DNA from: an uncultured Bacilli bacterium
GTDB lineage: Bacteria > Bacillota_I > Bacilli_A > RF39 > UBA660
Assembly (NCBI GenBank): GCA_947624695.1
Contig: CANQLN010000016.1
Coordinates: 1-14,234 of the forward strand
Length of the DNA stretch: 14,234 bases
Direction: 5' to 3'
Shown here: piece after piece, positions 1 to 7,672 of the stretch
How positions within the stretch are numbered: position 1 is the first letter of the stretch
How the letters are laid out: each line of letters opens with the position of its first letter
Notes under the pieces: generated by a model
The model's database searches: none
What the model was told of the DNA's origin: nothing
The model's input: only the letters and a program-made list of their open reading frames with translations
Made by a program: the position numbers and the translations under genes

Positions 1-2382
1 GGAAAATTACATTTAGGGCATGCTTGGGATACCGCTTTACAAGATATTATTATTCGGTTTAAAAGAATGCAAGGTTATGATTGCTTATGGCTTCCAGGAA
101 CGGACCATGCCGCGATTGCGACGGAAGCCAAAGTAGTAGCGCGTCTAAAAGAGAAAGGCATCAATAAATATGATTTAGGAAGAGAAGAATTCTTAAAAGA
201 GTGCTTTAAATGGACTGATGAACATAAAGATATTATTCATAAACAATGGGCTAAACTCGGGTTATCTGTTGATTTAACTAAAGAAAGATTTACTTTAGAT
301 GAAGGTTTATCCGAGGCGGTTCGGTATGTTTTTGTTACCTTATATAATAAAGGACTTATTTATCAAGGGGAAAAGATAATTAACTGGGACCCCGTCGCTA
401 AAACCGCTTTATCTAATGAAGAAGTTATTTATAAAGATGTTAAGGGAGCTTTTTATCATTTAAAATATTTTATTGAAGGGTCTAATGATTACTTAGAAGT
501 AGCCACCACGCGTCCAGAAACATTATTTGGAGATACGGCAGTGGCGGTTAATCCGAGTGATGAAAGATATAAAGATTTAATTGGGAAAAAAGTTATCTTA
601 CCGATAGTTAATAAATTAATTCCGATTATTGGGGATGAGCATGCCGATCCCGAATTTGGGACCGGAGTTGTTAAGATAACCCCAGCACATGATCCTAATG
701 ACTATGAAGTTGGTTTAAGACATGATTTAGAGAGAATAAAGGTTTTAAATGAAGATGGAACCATGAATGAGAATGCTTTAAAATATGAAGGAATGGATCG
801 TTTTGAATGTCGTGATGCCTTAATTAAAGATTTAGAAAAAGAGGGAATTTTAATTAAAATTGAAGAAATTACCCATTCGGTTGGGCATTCGGAAAGAACT
901 AATGCCATGGTAGAGCCATACTTATCTCGGCAATGGTTTGTTAATATGCAAGATTTAGCGAAAAGAGTAGTCGAAAACCAAAAAAATAAAGATACGAAAG
1001 TTAATTTTATTCCGCCCAGATTTGAAAAAATTATGAATAATTGGATGAGTGATTGTCATGATTGGTGTATTTCGCGCCAACTTTGGTGGGGACATCAAAT
1101 ACCGGCTTGGTATCGGGGTGAAGAAGTATATGTAGGTATGACGGCGCCAGAAGGTGAAGGTTGGCATCAAGATGAAGATGTTCTAGATACTTGGTTTTCT
1201 AGTGCTTTATGGCCATTTTCGACGATGGGGTGGCCTAGTAATTTAGATTTATACAATCGTTATTTTCCAACTGATGTTTTAGTTACGGGGTATGATATTA
1301 TCTTCTTCTGGGTTTGCCGGATGACGTTTCAGTCTTTAGAATTTACCGATAAACGTCCTTTTGAAAAATGTTTAATCCATGGTTTAATCAGAGATAAAGA
1401 AGGAAGAAAGATGAGTAAGAGCCTTGGTAATGGGGTCGATCCGATGGATATGATTGATACTTATGGAGCTGATGCTTTAAGATATTATCTAACCACTTCT
1501 ACAGCACCAGGTATGGATTTAAGATTTGATGAAGAAAAATTGAAATCAACTTGGAACTTTATTAATAAATTATGGAATGCTTCCAGATTTGTTTTAATGA
1601 ATATTGAAGATGTAAAAGAAATTAAATTAAGTAGTTTAAATAAAGCCGATAAATGGATTTTAAGTAAATTAGAAAAAACGATTAAAGATGTTACTAAATA
1701 CATGGAAAAAATGGAATTTAATAATGTTAATACCGTAATTTATGCCTTTATTTGGAATGATTTCTGTGATAATTATATCGAAATGGCAAAGTTTAGTATT
1801 AATGAAGAAAATACTAAGAGTACCTTACTTTATACTTTAACTTGTATTTTAAAAATGCTTCATCCTTTTATGCCTTATGTCACAAATGTCATTTATGATT
1901 ATTTACCAGTTAGAGAAGAGAATATTATGATTAGTACTTATCCTTTATATGATAAGAAATTAATATTTAATAAAGAAGAAGAGGAAGTAGATGAAATAAT
2001 TAACTTCATTAAAAATTATCGGACTACGGTAAAAGAAAATAATATTATGGGTAATTACAAAGTAAAAGTTAATTTTAAAGAAGATTTAATTATTAAAATG
2101 CTTAAATTAAGTGACAAATTAATAGATAAGAATGAAGATACGACAGCATTTAAAGTAAGTACTAAAAATTATGAAGGCATTATCTATTATGAAAAAGAAA
2201 TAACGGAAGAAGATAAAAGATTACAAGAAAAACAAATTAATGAATTAAAAGAGTCCATTGCCAAAAGAGAAGCTTTACTTAATAATGCTAATTTTGTAAG
2301 TAAGGCTCCGGCCGATTTAGTTCAAAAAGAAAAACTTAAATTAGAAGATGAAAAAAAAGAATTAGCCAAACTTGAAAGCTAA
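1..2382 (+). CDS. valS: Valine--tRNA ligase, 5' end cut by the window
   Basis: Cytoplasmic class I aminoacyl-tRNA synthetase that charges tRNA-Val. The frame is open from base 1, so the gene starts upstream of the window; the first in-window ATG (67) is internal. The visible 793 residues begin inside the HIGH motif (HLGH, residues 4-7) and continue with the LPGTDHA segment. The CP1 editing domain follows, with ATTRPETLFGD near bases 500-532. Then come the CHDWCISRQLWWGHQIPAW and DTWFSSALWPFSTMGWP blocks that separate ValS from IleRS and LeuRS. The KMSKS loop is at 1408-1422, followed by the anticodon-binding helical domain and the C-terminal coiled coil that ends AKLES. Only about 40-50 N-terminal residues should be missing compared with the usual ~880 aa. 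The last codons form one arm of a terminator hairpin (2359-2385). Identification is certain from the motifs. Confidence 0.98.
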   Translation, partial: GKLHLGHAWDTALQDIIIRFKRMQGYDCLWLPGTDHAAIATEAKVVARLKEKGINKYDLGREEFLKECFKWTDEHKDIIHKQWAKLGLSVDLTKERFTLDEGLSEAVRYVFVTLYNKGLIYQGEKIINWDPVAKTALSNEEVIYKDVKGAFYHLKYFIEGSNDYLEVATTRPETLFGDTAVAVNPSDERYKDLIGKKVILPIVNKLIPIIGDEHADPEFGTGVVKITPAHDPNDYEVGLRHDLERIKVLNEDGTMNENALKYEGMDRFECRDALIKDLEKEGILIKIEEITHSVGHSERTNAMVEPYLSRQWFVNMQDLAKRVVENQKNKDTKVNFIPPRFEKIMNNWMSDCHDWCISRQLWWGHQIPAWYRGEEVYVGMTAPEGEGWHQDEDVLDTWFSSALWPFSTMGWPSNLDLYNRYFPTDVLVTGYDIIFFWVCRMTFQSLEFTDKRPFEKCLIHGLIRDKEGRKMSKSLGNGVDPMDMIDTYGADALRYYLTTSTAPGMDLRFDEEKLKSTWNFINKLWNASRFVLMNIEDVKEIKLSSLNKADKWILSKLEKTIKDVTKYMEKMEFNNVNTVIYAFIWNDFCDNYIEMAKFSINEENTKSTLLYTLTCILKMLHPFMPYVTNVIYDYLPVREENIMISTYPLYDKKLIFNKEEEEVDEIINFIKNYRTTVKENNIMGNYKVKVNFKEDLIIKMLKLSDKLIDKNEDTTAFKVSTKNYEGIIYYEKEITEEDKRLQEKQINELKESIAKREALLNNANFVSKAPADLVQKEKLKLEDEKKELAKLES

Positions 2383-2391
2383 TTCTTTTTT
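2351..2391. terminator. Bidirectional intrinsic terminator shared by valS and def
   Basis: The arms GAATTAGC (2359-2366) and GCTAATTC (2378-2385) are perfect inverted repeats around an 11-nt loop. They are flanked by eight A on the left (2351-2358) and six T on the right (2386-2391). Read on the plus strand this is a stem plus U-tract ending valS. Read on the minus strand the A-run becomes a U-tract of eight, ending the orphan gene-def operon. The left arm, loop and start of the right arm are inside the valS coding sequence, and the def stop codon (2390-2392) overlaps the plus-strand T-run. Confidence 0.85.
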
Positions 2392-2941
2392 ATATCTCCC
2401 GCATTTTATCTTGATCTTTAAAAGGGTTTTTCTTATCAATCTTATCGACAAATAAGATACCATTTAAATGATCCATTTCATGTTGGAAGGCCACTGATAC
2501 TTCTTCTCTTACTCTTATTTCTTTTTTTTCACCATTTTCATCTTGATAGCTTATGCGCATTCTTGCATATCTGGGGACAATTCCTTCAACTTCCCGGTTA
2601 ACCGAAAGACATCCTTCACCTTCACCAATATATACTAATTCTTCACTATGACTAAGCATTTTCGGATTAATGATAACGTAATTTTCAAATTGTTCTTCGG
2701 CAACTTCATTAACAATAACAAAGATATTTTTTGGAATTCCTAACTGAATAAAAGCAAGTCCCATTCCTGGTCTTAAATTATATTTAGTATAGTATTCTTC
2801 AATTTGACTCATAGTAAGATAAGTAATAATATCTTGAATTCTTTTTTTATCTTCATCGGATAAAGGAAAAGTTACTTCTTTACTAGTTAATCTTAAAGTT
2901 TTACTTTTTTCATCTAATATTTTTAAATTTGGAACTTCCAT
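2390..2941 (-). CDS. def: Peptide deformylase, type II-like
   Basis: Metalloenzyme that removes the N-formyl group from the initiator methionine of nascent proteins. At 183 aa its length suits the Gram-positive type II family. Motif II is EGCLS with the metal ligand Cys111. Motif III is QHEMDHL with ligands His154 and His158 and catalytic Glu155. Motif I reads GMGLAFIQ (59-66): Gln66 is kept, but the usual GxGLAAPQ has Phe-Ile in place of Ala-Pro. The segment VPRYARMRI after motif II is also typical of the family. The ATG has a good SD (AAAGGA) lying in the 17-nt gap after the upstream minus-strand gene, so the two are probably cotranscribed from the promoter at 3810-3838. The gene converges on valS with seven bases between stop codons. 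Confidence 0.96.
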   Translation of the reverse strand: MEVPNLKILDEKSKTLRLTSKEVTFPLSDEDKKRIQDIITYLTMSQIEEYYTKYNLRPGMGLAFIQLGIPKNIFVIVNEVAEEQFENYVIINPKMLSHSEELVYIGEGEGCLSVNREVEGIVPRYARMRISYQDENGEKKEIRVREEVSVAFQHEMDHLNGILFVDKIDKKNPFKDQDKMREI

Positions 2942-2958
2942 TTAACTCATTCCTTTCT

Positions 2959-3786
2959 TTAATTATATAATTCGGGTCTTTCTTTTTTAATATAACGTCT
3001 TCTTTGTAAAGCGTGTTCATATATACTTCTTGAAATTCTAAAATAGCTTTCAATATCGTTAATGCGGCTTAAAATAGCTTCTTTTTGTTCTTCGGTAGGA
3101 TTATCTTCTAATTCACTGTAGCGGAATTTAAGTTCTAATTTAAGGGCCTCATCATCAATTAAAGTTTTTTCTTGGACTGTTTCTTTTTCTAAAGTTAAGC
3201 CTTTTTCTTTGGCATCTTTATAAGCAAACTTAGCAAGTATTCTTAAACGCATATAATTAATTTTCGGCTCCTTGGATTTAGGAGAAGAGAAGTAAATAAA
3301 CTTTTTGATAAATTCCTTCATCACTTTTTCTAAAGATTCTTTGGAATAATCATCTAACGTTCCTCTTGTCATAAGTTCATAATAAAGTCTTAAAAAGCGA
3401 TGGTCAATATCTTTACTTGTTTGAAATCTTCTTCGAAATTTAGTGAGAAAATCTCCATCAAGAATATTGTTTTGATAATAATCTAGAAGATAATCTAGAG
3501 AAAAGAAAGGCTTTTCCGCCTTAAAACTAGGCTCAAGAAAATTTCGAGGGGAAGAATATCCCTTTTCATAAGTGGCAATTACTACGCGATTGTTCCATTC
3601 TTGCCTATTTATTAATCCCGCATCTAAAAGAAAAGTTTTCATCTCTTCTTCATTATTAAACCTTTGACAAAAAACATCGATACCTGATAAACTTTTTTCA
3701 TTACAATTATATCCTGGAATTTGTGAATACCCCTTAATTTCCCTTGTGTTGATGGCATTACGTCTAGTGATTAAACCATACCTCAT
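2959..3786 (-). CDS. Unrecognised 275-aa protein, first gene of the def operon
   Basis: I do not recognise a family. It is soluble and strongly charged: no signal peptide and no membrane segment. The N-terminal ~100 residues look mixed alpha/beta, starting MRYGLITRRNAINTREIKGY, and include two cysteines (C28, C40) without a metal-site pattern. From about residue 105 to the end it is predicted mostly helical, with many Lys, Glu and Arg. A highly charged segment around 195-245 is perhaps a coiled coil or long helical hairpin, and the end is basic (RRRYIKKERPELYN). The ATG is preceded by a strong SD (AGAGGGGA) and the consensus promoter at 3810-3838, so it is a genuinely expressed gene. Linkage to def suggests a housekeeping setting but does not tell its function. 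Confidence 0.8.
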   Translation of the reverse strand: MRYGLITRRNAINTREIKGYSQIPGYNCNEKSLSGIDVFCQRFNNEEEMKTFLLDAGLINRQEWNNRVVIATYEKGYSSPRNFLEPSFKAEKPFFSLDYLLDYYQNNILDGDFLTKFRRRFQTSKDIDHRFLRLYYELMTRGTLDDYSKESLEKVMKEFIKKFIYFSSPKSKEPKINYMRLRILAKFAYKDAKEKGLTLEKETVQEKTLIDDEALKLELKFRYSELEDNPTEEQKEAILSRINDIESYFRISRSIYEHALQRRRYIKKERPELYN

Positions 3787-3809
3787 AAAATCCCCTCTTA
3801 TCTACGGAA

Positions 3810-3838
3810 ATTATACCACATTTTCCTAAAATTGTCAA
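3810..3838 (-). promoter_or_regulatory. Sigma-A promoter for the 275-aa gene and def
   Basis: On the minus strand a perfect -35 TTGACA (3838-3833) and a perfect -10 TATAAT (3815-3810) are separated by 17 nt. A TGn extension precedes the -10 (TGG). Transcription should start near 3803, giving a leader of only about 17 nt before the ATG at 3786. This is the best consensus promoter in the window. Confidence 0.9.
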
Positions 3839-3883
3839 ATAAGTGTAAAATGATTTCCTTAAATATGGTTAATTTATGACCGG

Positions 3884-3918
3884 TTTAGGTTTTTTATCTT
3901 AGAATTTTATGATATGAT
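3884..3918 (+). promoter_or_regulatory. Probable promoter of the lepA operon
   Basis: Two overlapping -10 candidates TATGAT lie at 3908-3913 and 3913-3918. The second has an extended TG (TGATATGAT). A weak -35 (TTTAGG, 3884-3889) sits 18 nt before the first. Either would start transcription around 3920-3925, 10-15 nt before the ATG at 3935 and downstream of the alternative ATG at 3914. The SD is the partial sequence GGTG (3925-3928). The -35 match is poor, so this is less certain than the divergent promoter. Confidence 0.55.
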
Positions 3919-3934
3919 TATTTTGGTGTTATTT

Positions 3935-5737
3935 ATGCAAGAGAAAAAAATTCGTAATTTTTCCATAATTGCTCATATTGATCATGGTAAAAGTACTTTA
4001 GCTGATCGCATCCTAGAATATACTGGGGCAGTCTCTAAAAGAGAGTTAAAGGCCCAAATGCTTGATAGTATGGACATTGAAAGAGAAAGAGGAATTACGA
4101 TTAAGCTTAATACAGTTAAATTAAAATATAATTATCATAATGAAGATTATATTTTAAACTTAATAGATACTCCGGGTCATGTCGATTTCTCTTATGAAGT
4201 AAGTCGAAGCCTGGCCGCTTGTGAAGGAGCGGTTTTAGTTGTGGATGCGGCCCAAGGAATTGAAGCCCAAACTTTAGCTAATCTTTATTTAGCTTTAGAA
4301 AATGATTTAAAAATAATTCCCGTTATTAATAAAATAGATTTACCTAATGCCGATATTCCGAAGGTAAAAAAAGAATTAGAGGATGTCTTAGGATTTAAGG
4401 AAGAAGAAATTATTTTATGTAGTGGCAAAACCGGTGCCGGAGTAAAAGAGTTATTAGATGCTATTGTCGAAAGAATACCGGAACCAACCATTAATGAAGA
4501 AGATAATGTCCGAGCTTTAATATATGATTCTTATTTTGATAGTTATAAAGGAGTTGTCCTTTTAATTAAAGTTGTTGATGGTGTCATTAGAGTCAAGGAT
4601 AAAATTAAGATGATGGCTACCAATAAAACTTTTGAAGTAACCGAACTCGGAGTAAAAACACCCAAAGAAGAATTAATAGACTTACTATCTAGTGGGGAAG
4701 TTGGTTTTCTAGTCGCGGCGATTAAAGATATTTCTAGTGTTCATGTTGGTGATACGATAACTTTAAGTGGGAAAGAAGCAAGCAAGCCTTTAGATGGTTA
4801 TAAACCGATGAAACCCATGGTTTATTCGGGCATTTACCCGATTGAATCGAATAAATATGAAGCTTTAAAAGATGCTTTAAATAAATTAAAATTAAATGAT
4901 GCTTCTTTAGTATTTGAACCAGTTACAAGTGAAGCTTTAGGTTTTGGCTTTCATACTGGTTTCTTAGGTCTTTTACATTCCGAAATAATTACGACGAGAC
5001 TTGAGCGAGAATTTAATTTAGATATTGTAGTGACATCCCCAACCGTTGTTTATATTGCATATCTTACTTCGGGAGAAGAAGTAGTTATTGATAATCCGAA
5101 TAAAATGCCCACTCGCGAGAAAATTAGTAAAATTACGGAGCCATATATCTATACAAATATTATTGCTCCTTCTTCTTATGTCGGAAGTATTATGGAATTA
5201 TGTCAAAATAAAAGAGGTATTTATAAAGCCATTGATTATATTAATGAGACAAGGGTTAATATTCATTATGAACTCCCTTTAGCGGAGGTTGTTTATGATT
5301 TTTATGATAAACTTAAAAGTCGCACGAATGGTTATGCTTCCTTTGATTATGATTTAATCGGTTATAAAGAAAGTGATTTAGTTAAAATGGATATTTTACT
5401 TAATGGGGAAAAAGTGGATGCCTTATCCATGATTATTCATAAAGATTTTGCTTATGCTAAAGGAAGATGGACTTGTGAAAAGTTAAGGAGTGTTATTCCA
5501 AGACAAATGTTTCAAGTATCCATTCAAGCCAGTATTGGTTCTAAAATTATTGCGCGAGAAAACATTAGTGCTATGCGAAAAAATGTCTTAGCTAAATGTT
5601 ATGGCGGTGATGTTTCTCGGAAAAGAAAATTACTTGAAGCTCAAAAAGAAGGAAAGAAAAGAATGAAGATGGTGGGAAGAGTTGAAGTGCCAGCGGAAGC
5701 ATTCTTAAGTATTTTAGGAAGTGAAGAAAATGATTGA
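3935..5737 (+). CDS. lepA: Elongation factor 4 (back-translocating GTPase LepA)
   Basis: Ribosome-associated translational GTPase. From the chosen start it has 600 aa, the normal family length. G1 is AHIDHGKS (13-20), G2 RERGIT (50-55), G3 DTPGH (78-82), G4 NKID (132-135) and G5 SGKTG (163-167, where SAKTG is usual). The EF-G-like domains follow. The LepA-specific C-terminal domain ends with CYGGDVSRKRKLLEAQKEG and GRVEVPAEAF, which distinguish it from EF-G and TypA. An upstream in-frame ATG at 3914 would add the hydrophobic MIILVLF. I reject it because it lies in the predicted -10 region and has no SD, whereas GGTG precedes 3935 by six bases. The gene ends in tandem stops TGA TAA and overlaps the next gene by 8 nt, so translation is probably coupled. 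First gene of the lepA-regulator-hemW operon. Confidence 0.97.
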   Translation: MQEKKIRNFSIIAHIDHGKSTLADRILEYTGAVSKRELKAQMLDSMDIERERGITIKLNTVKLKYNYHNEDYILNLIDTPGHVDFSYEVSRSLAACEGAVLVVDAAQGIEAQTLANLYLALENDLKIIPVINKIDLPNADIPKVKKELEDVLGFKEEEIILCSGKTGAGVKELLDAIVERIPEPTINEEDNVRALIYDSYFDSYKGVVLLIKVVDGVIRVKDKIKMMATNKTFEVTELGVKTPKEELIDLLSSGEVGFLVAAIKDISSVHVGDTITLSGKEASKPLDGYKPMKPMVYSGIYPIESNKYEALKDALNKLKLNDASLVFEPVTSEALGFGFHTGFLGLLHSEIITTRLEREFNLDIVVTSPTVVYIAYLTSGEEVVIDNPNKMPTREKISKITEPYIYTNIIAPSSYVGSIMELCQNKRGIYKAIDYINETRVNIHYELPLAEVVYDFYDKLKSRTNGYASFDYDLIGYKESDLVKMDILLNGEKVDALSMIIHKDFAYAKGRWTCEKLRSVIPRQMFQVSIQASIGSKIIARENISAMRKNVLAKCYGGDVSRKRKLLEAQKEGKKRMKMVGRVEVPAEAFLSILGSEEND

Positions 5738-6545
5738 TAATAGTGTAATAGAAAGGAGTTTAGTTATTAGAGTAGTTACTCTATTTGTTAAGGAAAATTA
5801 TACAATTTTCCAAATTGCAGAACACTTAAATATTCCAACTGCTAAAGTGTTAGAATGTTTAAATAATCGCCAAATGTTAGGGATTTTATACCTTGATAGT
5901 GCCCCCAAAATAATTAAAACAATTTCTGAAAAGTTACGAGATTATTTAATTGTAAATGGGGTTGTTAAAGATTATACACCAGCTCTTAATTTAGCCTCTT
6001 TTTATAAAGAAGAAGCTAAACAATATACTTTTTTAAGACATTTAGCTTTAAGTTATCGTCTTAAATTAGAATCTTTAGTCTTTATCTTTCATTTAAGTCC
6101 TGATGTTTTACTAGAAAATTTAAAAAAGTATAATCCCGCGAGTTTGAAATCTTTGCAATATCTTTTTAATGAAGATGAAACTAATCAAGAACTAGCTATC
6201 TCTAAAGCCTTAAATTATTGTAAAGCTCTTTCTTATGCTTTTCGGACACAAAATAAAGAAGCGATGGTAGATTTAATTCACGAAATAGATGATTATTATG
6301 TTAAATTAATTAAAATGAAAAAGAATGAAAATGCCTCTCTTCCTTTAACTAATGAAGAGATTGGTGTTATATTAAATTATCAAATCAAATATAATGTTTC
6401 TTCTAGTTATATTGCCAAAATGTTTAGGATTGACCGAACTAATTACAATAGAAGGGTTACAGATTATACAGAAGAAAACCCCGAACTAAGAGATAAATTT
6501 GCAAATATAATTTCATATTATAATCCGAGTAAGGGAAGAAATTAA
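5730..6545 (+). CDS. DNA-binding regulator with two SpoIIID-like HTH regions
   Basis: A 271-aa cytoplasmic protein between lepA and hemW. The N-terminus has the form IERSLVIRVVTLF followed by a helix-turn-helix at about 25-44 (TIFQIAEHLNIPTAKVLECL), which resembles the start and HTH of SpoIIID. A second HTH near the C-terminus (about 223-244, SSSYIAKMFRIDRTNYNRRV) is followed by ENPELRDKFANIISYYN, like the NPxL...ILxYH tail of SpoIIID. The helical middle part contains a weaker HTH-like stretch near 111-140 (LESLVFIFHLSPDVLLENL). The similarity is judged from memory of SpoIIID; the sequence shows two HTH-like units, while function and targets are unknown. ATG 5730 is chosen over the in-frame GTG at 5721 because AGGA (5716-5719) is only 1 nt before the GTG but 10 nt before the ATG. 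It overlaps lepA by 8 nt and hemW by 1 nt (TAATG). Confidence 0.78.
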   Translation: MIDNSVIERSLVIRVVTLFVKENYTIFQIAEHLNIPTAKVLECLNNRQMLGILYLDSAPKIIKTISEKLRDYLIVNGVVKDYTPALNLASFYKEEAKQYTFLRHLALSYRLKLESLVFIFHLSPDVLLENLKKYNPASLKSLQYLFNEDETNQELAISKALNYCKALSYAFRTQNKEAMVDLIHEIDDYYVKLIKMKKNENASLPLTNEEIGVILNYQIKYNVSSSYIAKMFRIDRTNYNRRVTDYTEENPELRDKFANIISYYNPSKGRN

Positions 6546-7633
6546 TGATGCCCTCTAGTATTTACATTCATATTCCTTTTTGCAAAAACATCTGTAGTTA
6601 TTGTGATTTTTGCAAAGTTTTATATAATTCCGAATGGGCCCAAGTTTATTTAAAAAAATTAGAAATGGAAATAAAAGAGAATTATATGGGGGAAGAGATT
6701 AGAACTATTTATATTGGGGGAGGTACTCCTAGTGCTTTATCTTTAAAAGAAGTAGAATATTTACTTAATCTTACGAATCTTTTCCATAAAGATAATTTAG
6801 AGGAATTTACTTTTGAATGTAATATCGAAGATATTAAGGAAGATTTACTTCTCTTATTAAAAAAATATGGGGTTAATCGTTTAAGTATTGGAATAGAGTC
6901 ATTTGACCCGGATAATTTAAAATTAATGCATCGGAATCTAAACTATGATGAAGTAAAAGAAAAAATAGCTTTAGCTAGAAGTCTAGGTTTTGATAATATT
7001 AATTTAGATTTAATCTATGCTTTACCACATGAAAAAATGAAAACTTTAAAAAATGATTTAAAATATCTTCTTTCTTTAAAAGTAGAGCATATTAGTACTT
7101 ATAGTTTAATGATTGAAGATAATACCTATCTAAAATATCAAAAAGTTTATAGTATTCCTGAAGAATTAGATGAAGAAATGTATTTTTATATTGGCGATGT
7201 CTTAAAAAAATATGGTTATAAGCATTATGAAGTATCGAATTTTGCTCTTCCAGGTTATGAATCTAAGCATAACTTAGTCTATTGGTATAATGAAGAATAT
7301 TATGGTTTTGGCTGTGGGGCATCGGGATACATTAGTGGGGTAAGGTATGATAACACGAGAAGTTTATCTAATTATTTAAAAGGAGATATTCGTCTTAATA
7401 AAGAATTACTAGCTAAAGAAGATATTATGGAATATGAACTTATTTTAGGTCTTCGGTTATTAAAAGGAATTAATATTCGCCATTTTTATGAAAAGTTTGG
7501 TGTTAATATTCAAGATGTTTTTAATATTAAACCTTCTCTTAAAAATAAGGAACTTCTTTATGAAGATGGGTATTTAAAAATAAACCCCGATTATATTTAT
7601 GTTATGAATGAAATACTCCGAAAGTTAGTATAA
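6545..7633 (+). CDS. hemW: Radical SAM protein HemW (haem chaperone, HemN-like)
   Basis: Radical SAM enzyme of the HemN/HemW group. HemW members bind and deliver haem rather than oxidise coproporphyrinogen. The 4Fe-4S site is CKNICSYC (Cys13, Cys17, Cys20; CX3CX2C) after YIHIPF. An extra Cys23 gives CX2C beyond it, where the HemN pattern is CXC. Further family blocks are IYIGGGTPSAL, RLSIGIESFDP, NINLDLIYALP, HISTYSLMIEDNT and YEVSNFALPGYESKHNLVYW. The segment usually GAGAHGY/SY reads GCGASGY, so its histidine is replaced. Length 362 aa is slightly short for the family (~375). The SD AAGGGA (6531-6536) lies eight bases before the first of two ATGs. The start overlaps the previous stop (TAATG). 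Last gene of the operon, followed by the terminator at 7645-7672. Haem use in this organism is unproven. Confidence 0.93.
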   Translation: MMPSSIYIHIPFCKNICSYCDFCKVLYNSEWAQVYLKKLEMEIKENYMGEEIRTIYIGGGTPSALSLKEVEYLLNLTNLFHKDNLEEFTFECNIEDIKEDLLLLLKKYGVNRLSIGIESFDPDNLKLMHRNLNYDEVKEKIALARSLGFDNINLDLIYALPHEKMKTLKNDLKYLLSLKVEHISTYSLMIEDNTYLKYQKVYSIPEELDEEMYFYIGDVLKKYGYKHYEVSNFALPGYESKHNLVYWYNEEYYGFGCGASGYISGVRYDNTRSLSNYLKGDIRLNKELLAKEDIMEYELILGLRLLKGINIRHFYEKFGVNIQDVFNIKPSLKNKELLYEDGYLKINPDYIYVMNEILRKLV

Positions 7634-7644
7634 AAAAGTTTAAT

Positions 7645-7672
7645 AAAACCACAATATTACTAGTGGTTTTTT
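7645..7672 (+). terminator. Intrinsic terminator after hemW, abutting the next ATG
   Basis: AAAACCAC (7645-7652) and GTGGTTTT (7663-7670) form an 8-bp stem with a 10-nt loop. The right arm runs into a T-run at 7667-7672. It lies 12 nt after the hemW stop. The ATG of the next gene is the base immediately after the last T, so the structure also occupies the only place where that gene's SD could be. Confidence 0.8.

Noticed and set aside
67..69. ATG at 67 as the start of valS
   Set aside because: The frame is open to base 1 and codes for the HIGH motif upstream of this ATG, so it is internal.
3914..3934. Upstream in-frame ATG for lepA adding seven residues
   Set aside because: It lies inside the predicted -10 region, has no SD, and adds a hydrophobic MIILVLF absent from the family; 3935 has GGTG upstream.
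4285..4491. Antisense open frames within valS, lepA and the GDPD gene
   Set aside because: They have no SD or family features and lie fully inside well-supported genes; they are shadows of AT-rich coding sequence.
5735..5737. TGA read as tryptophan (Mollicutes code 4)
   Set aside because: TGA ends lepA and divIB at family-typical lengths and TGG codes for Trp throughout, so the standard bacterial code fits.
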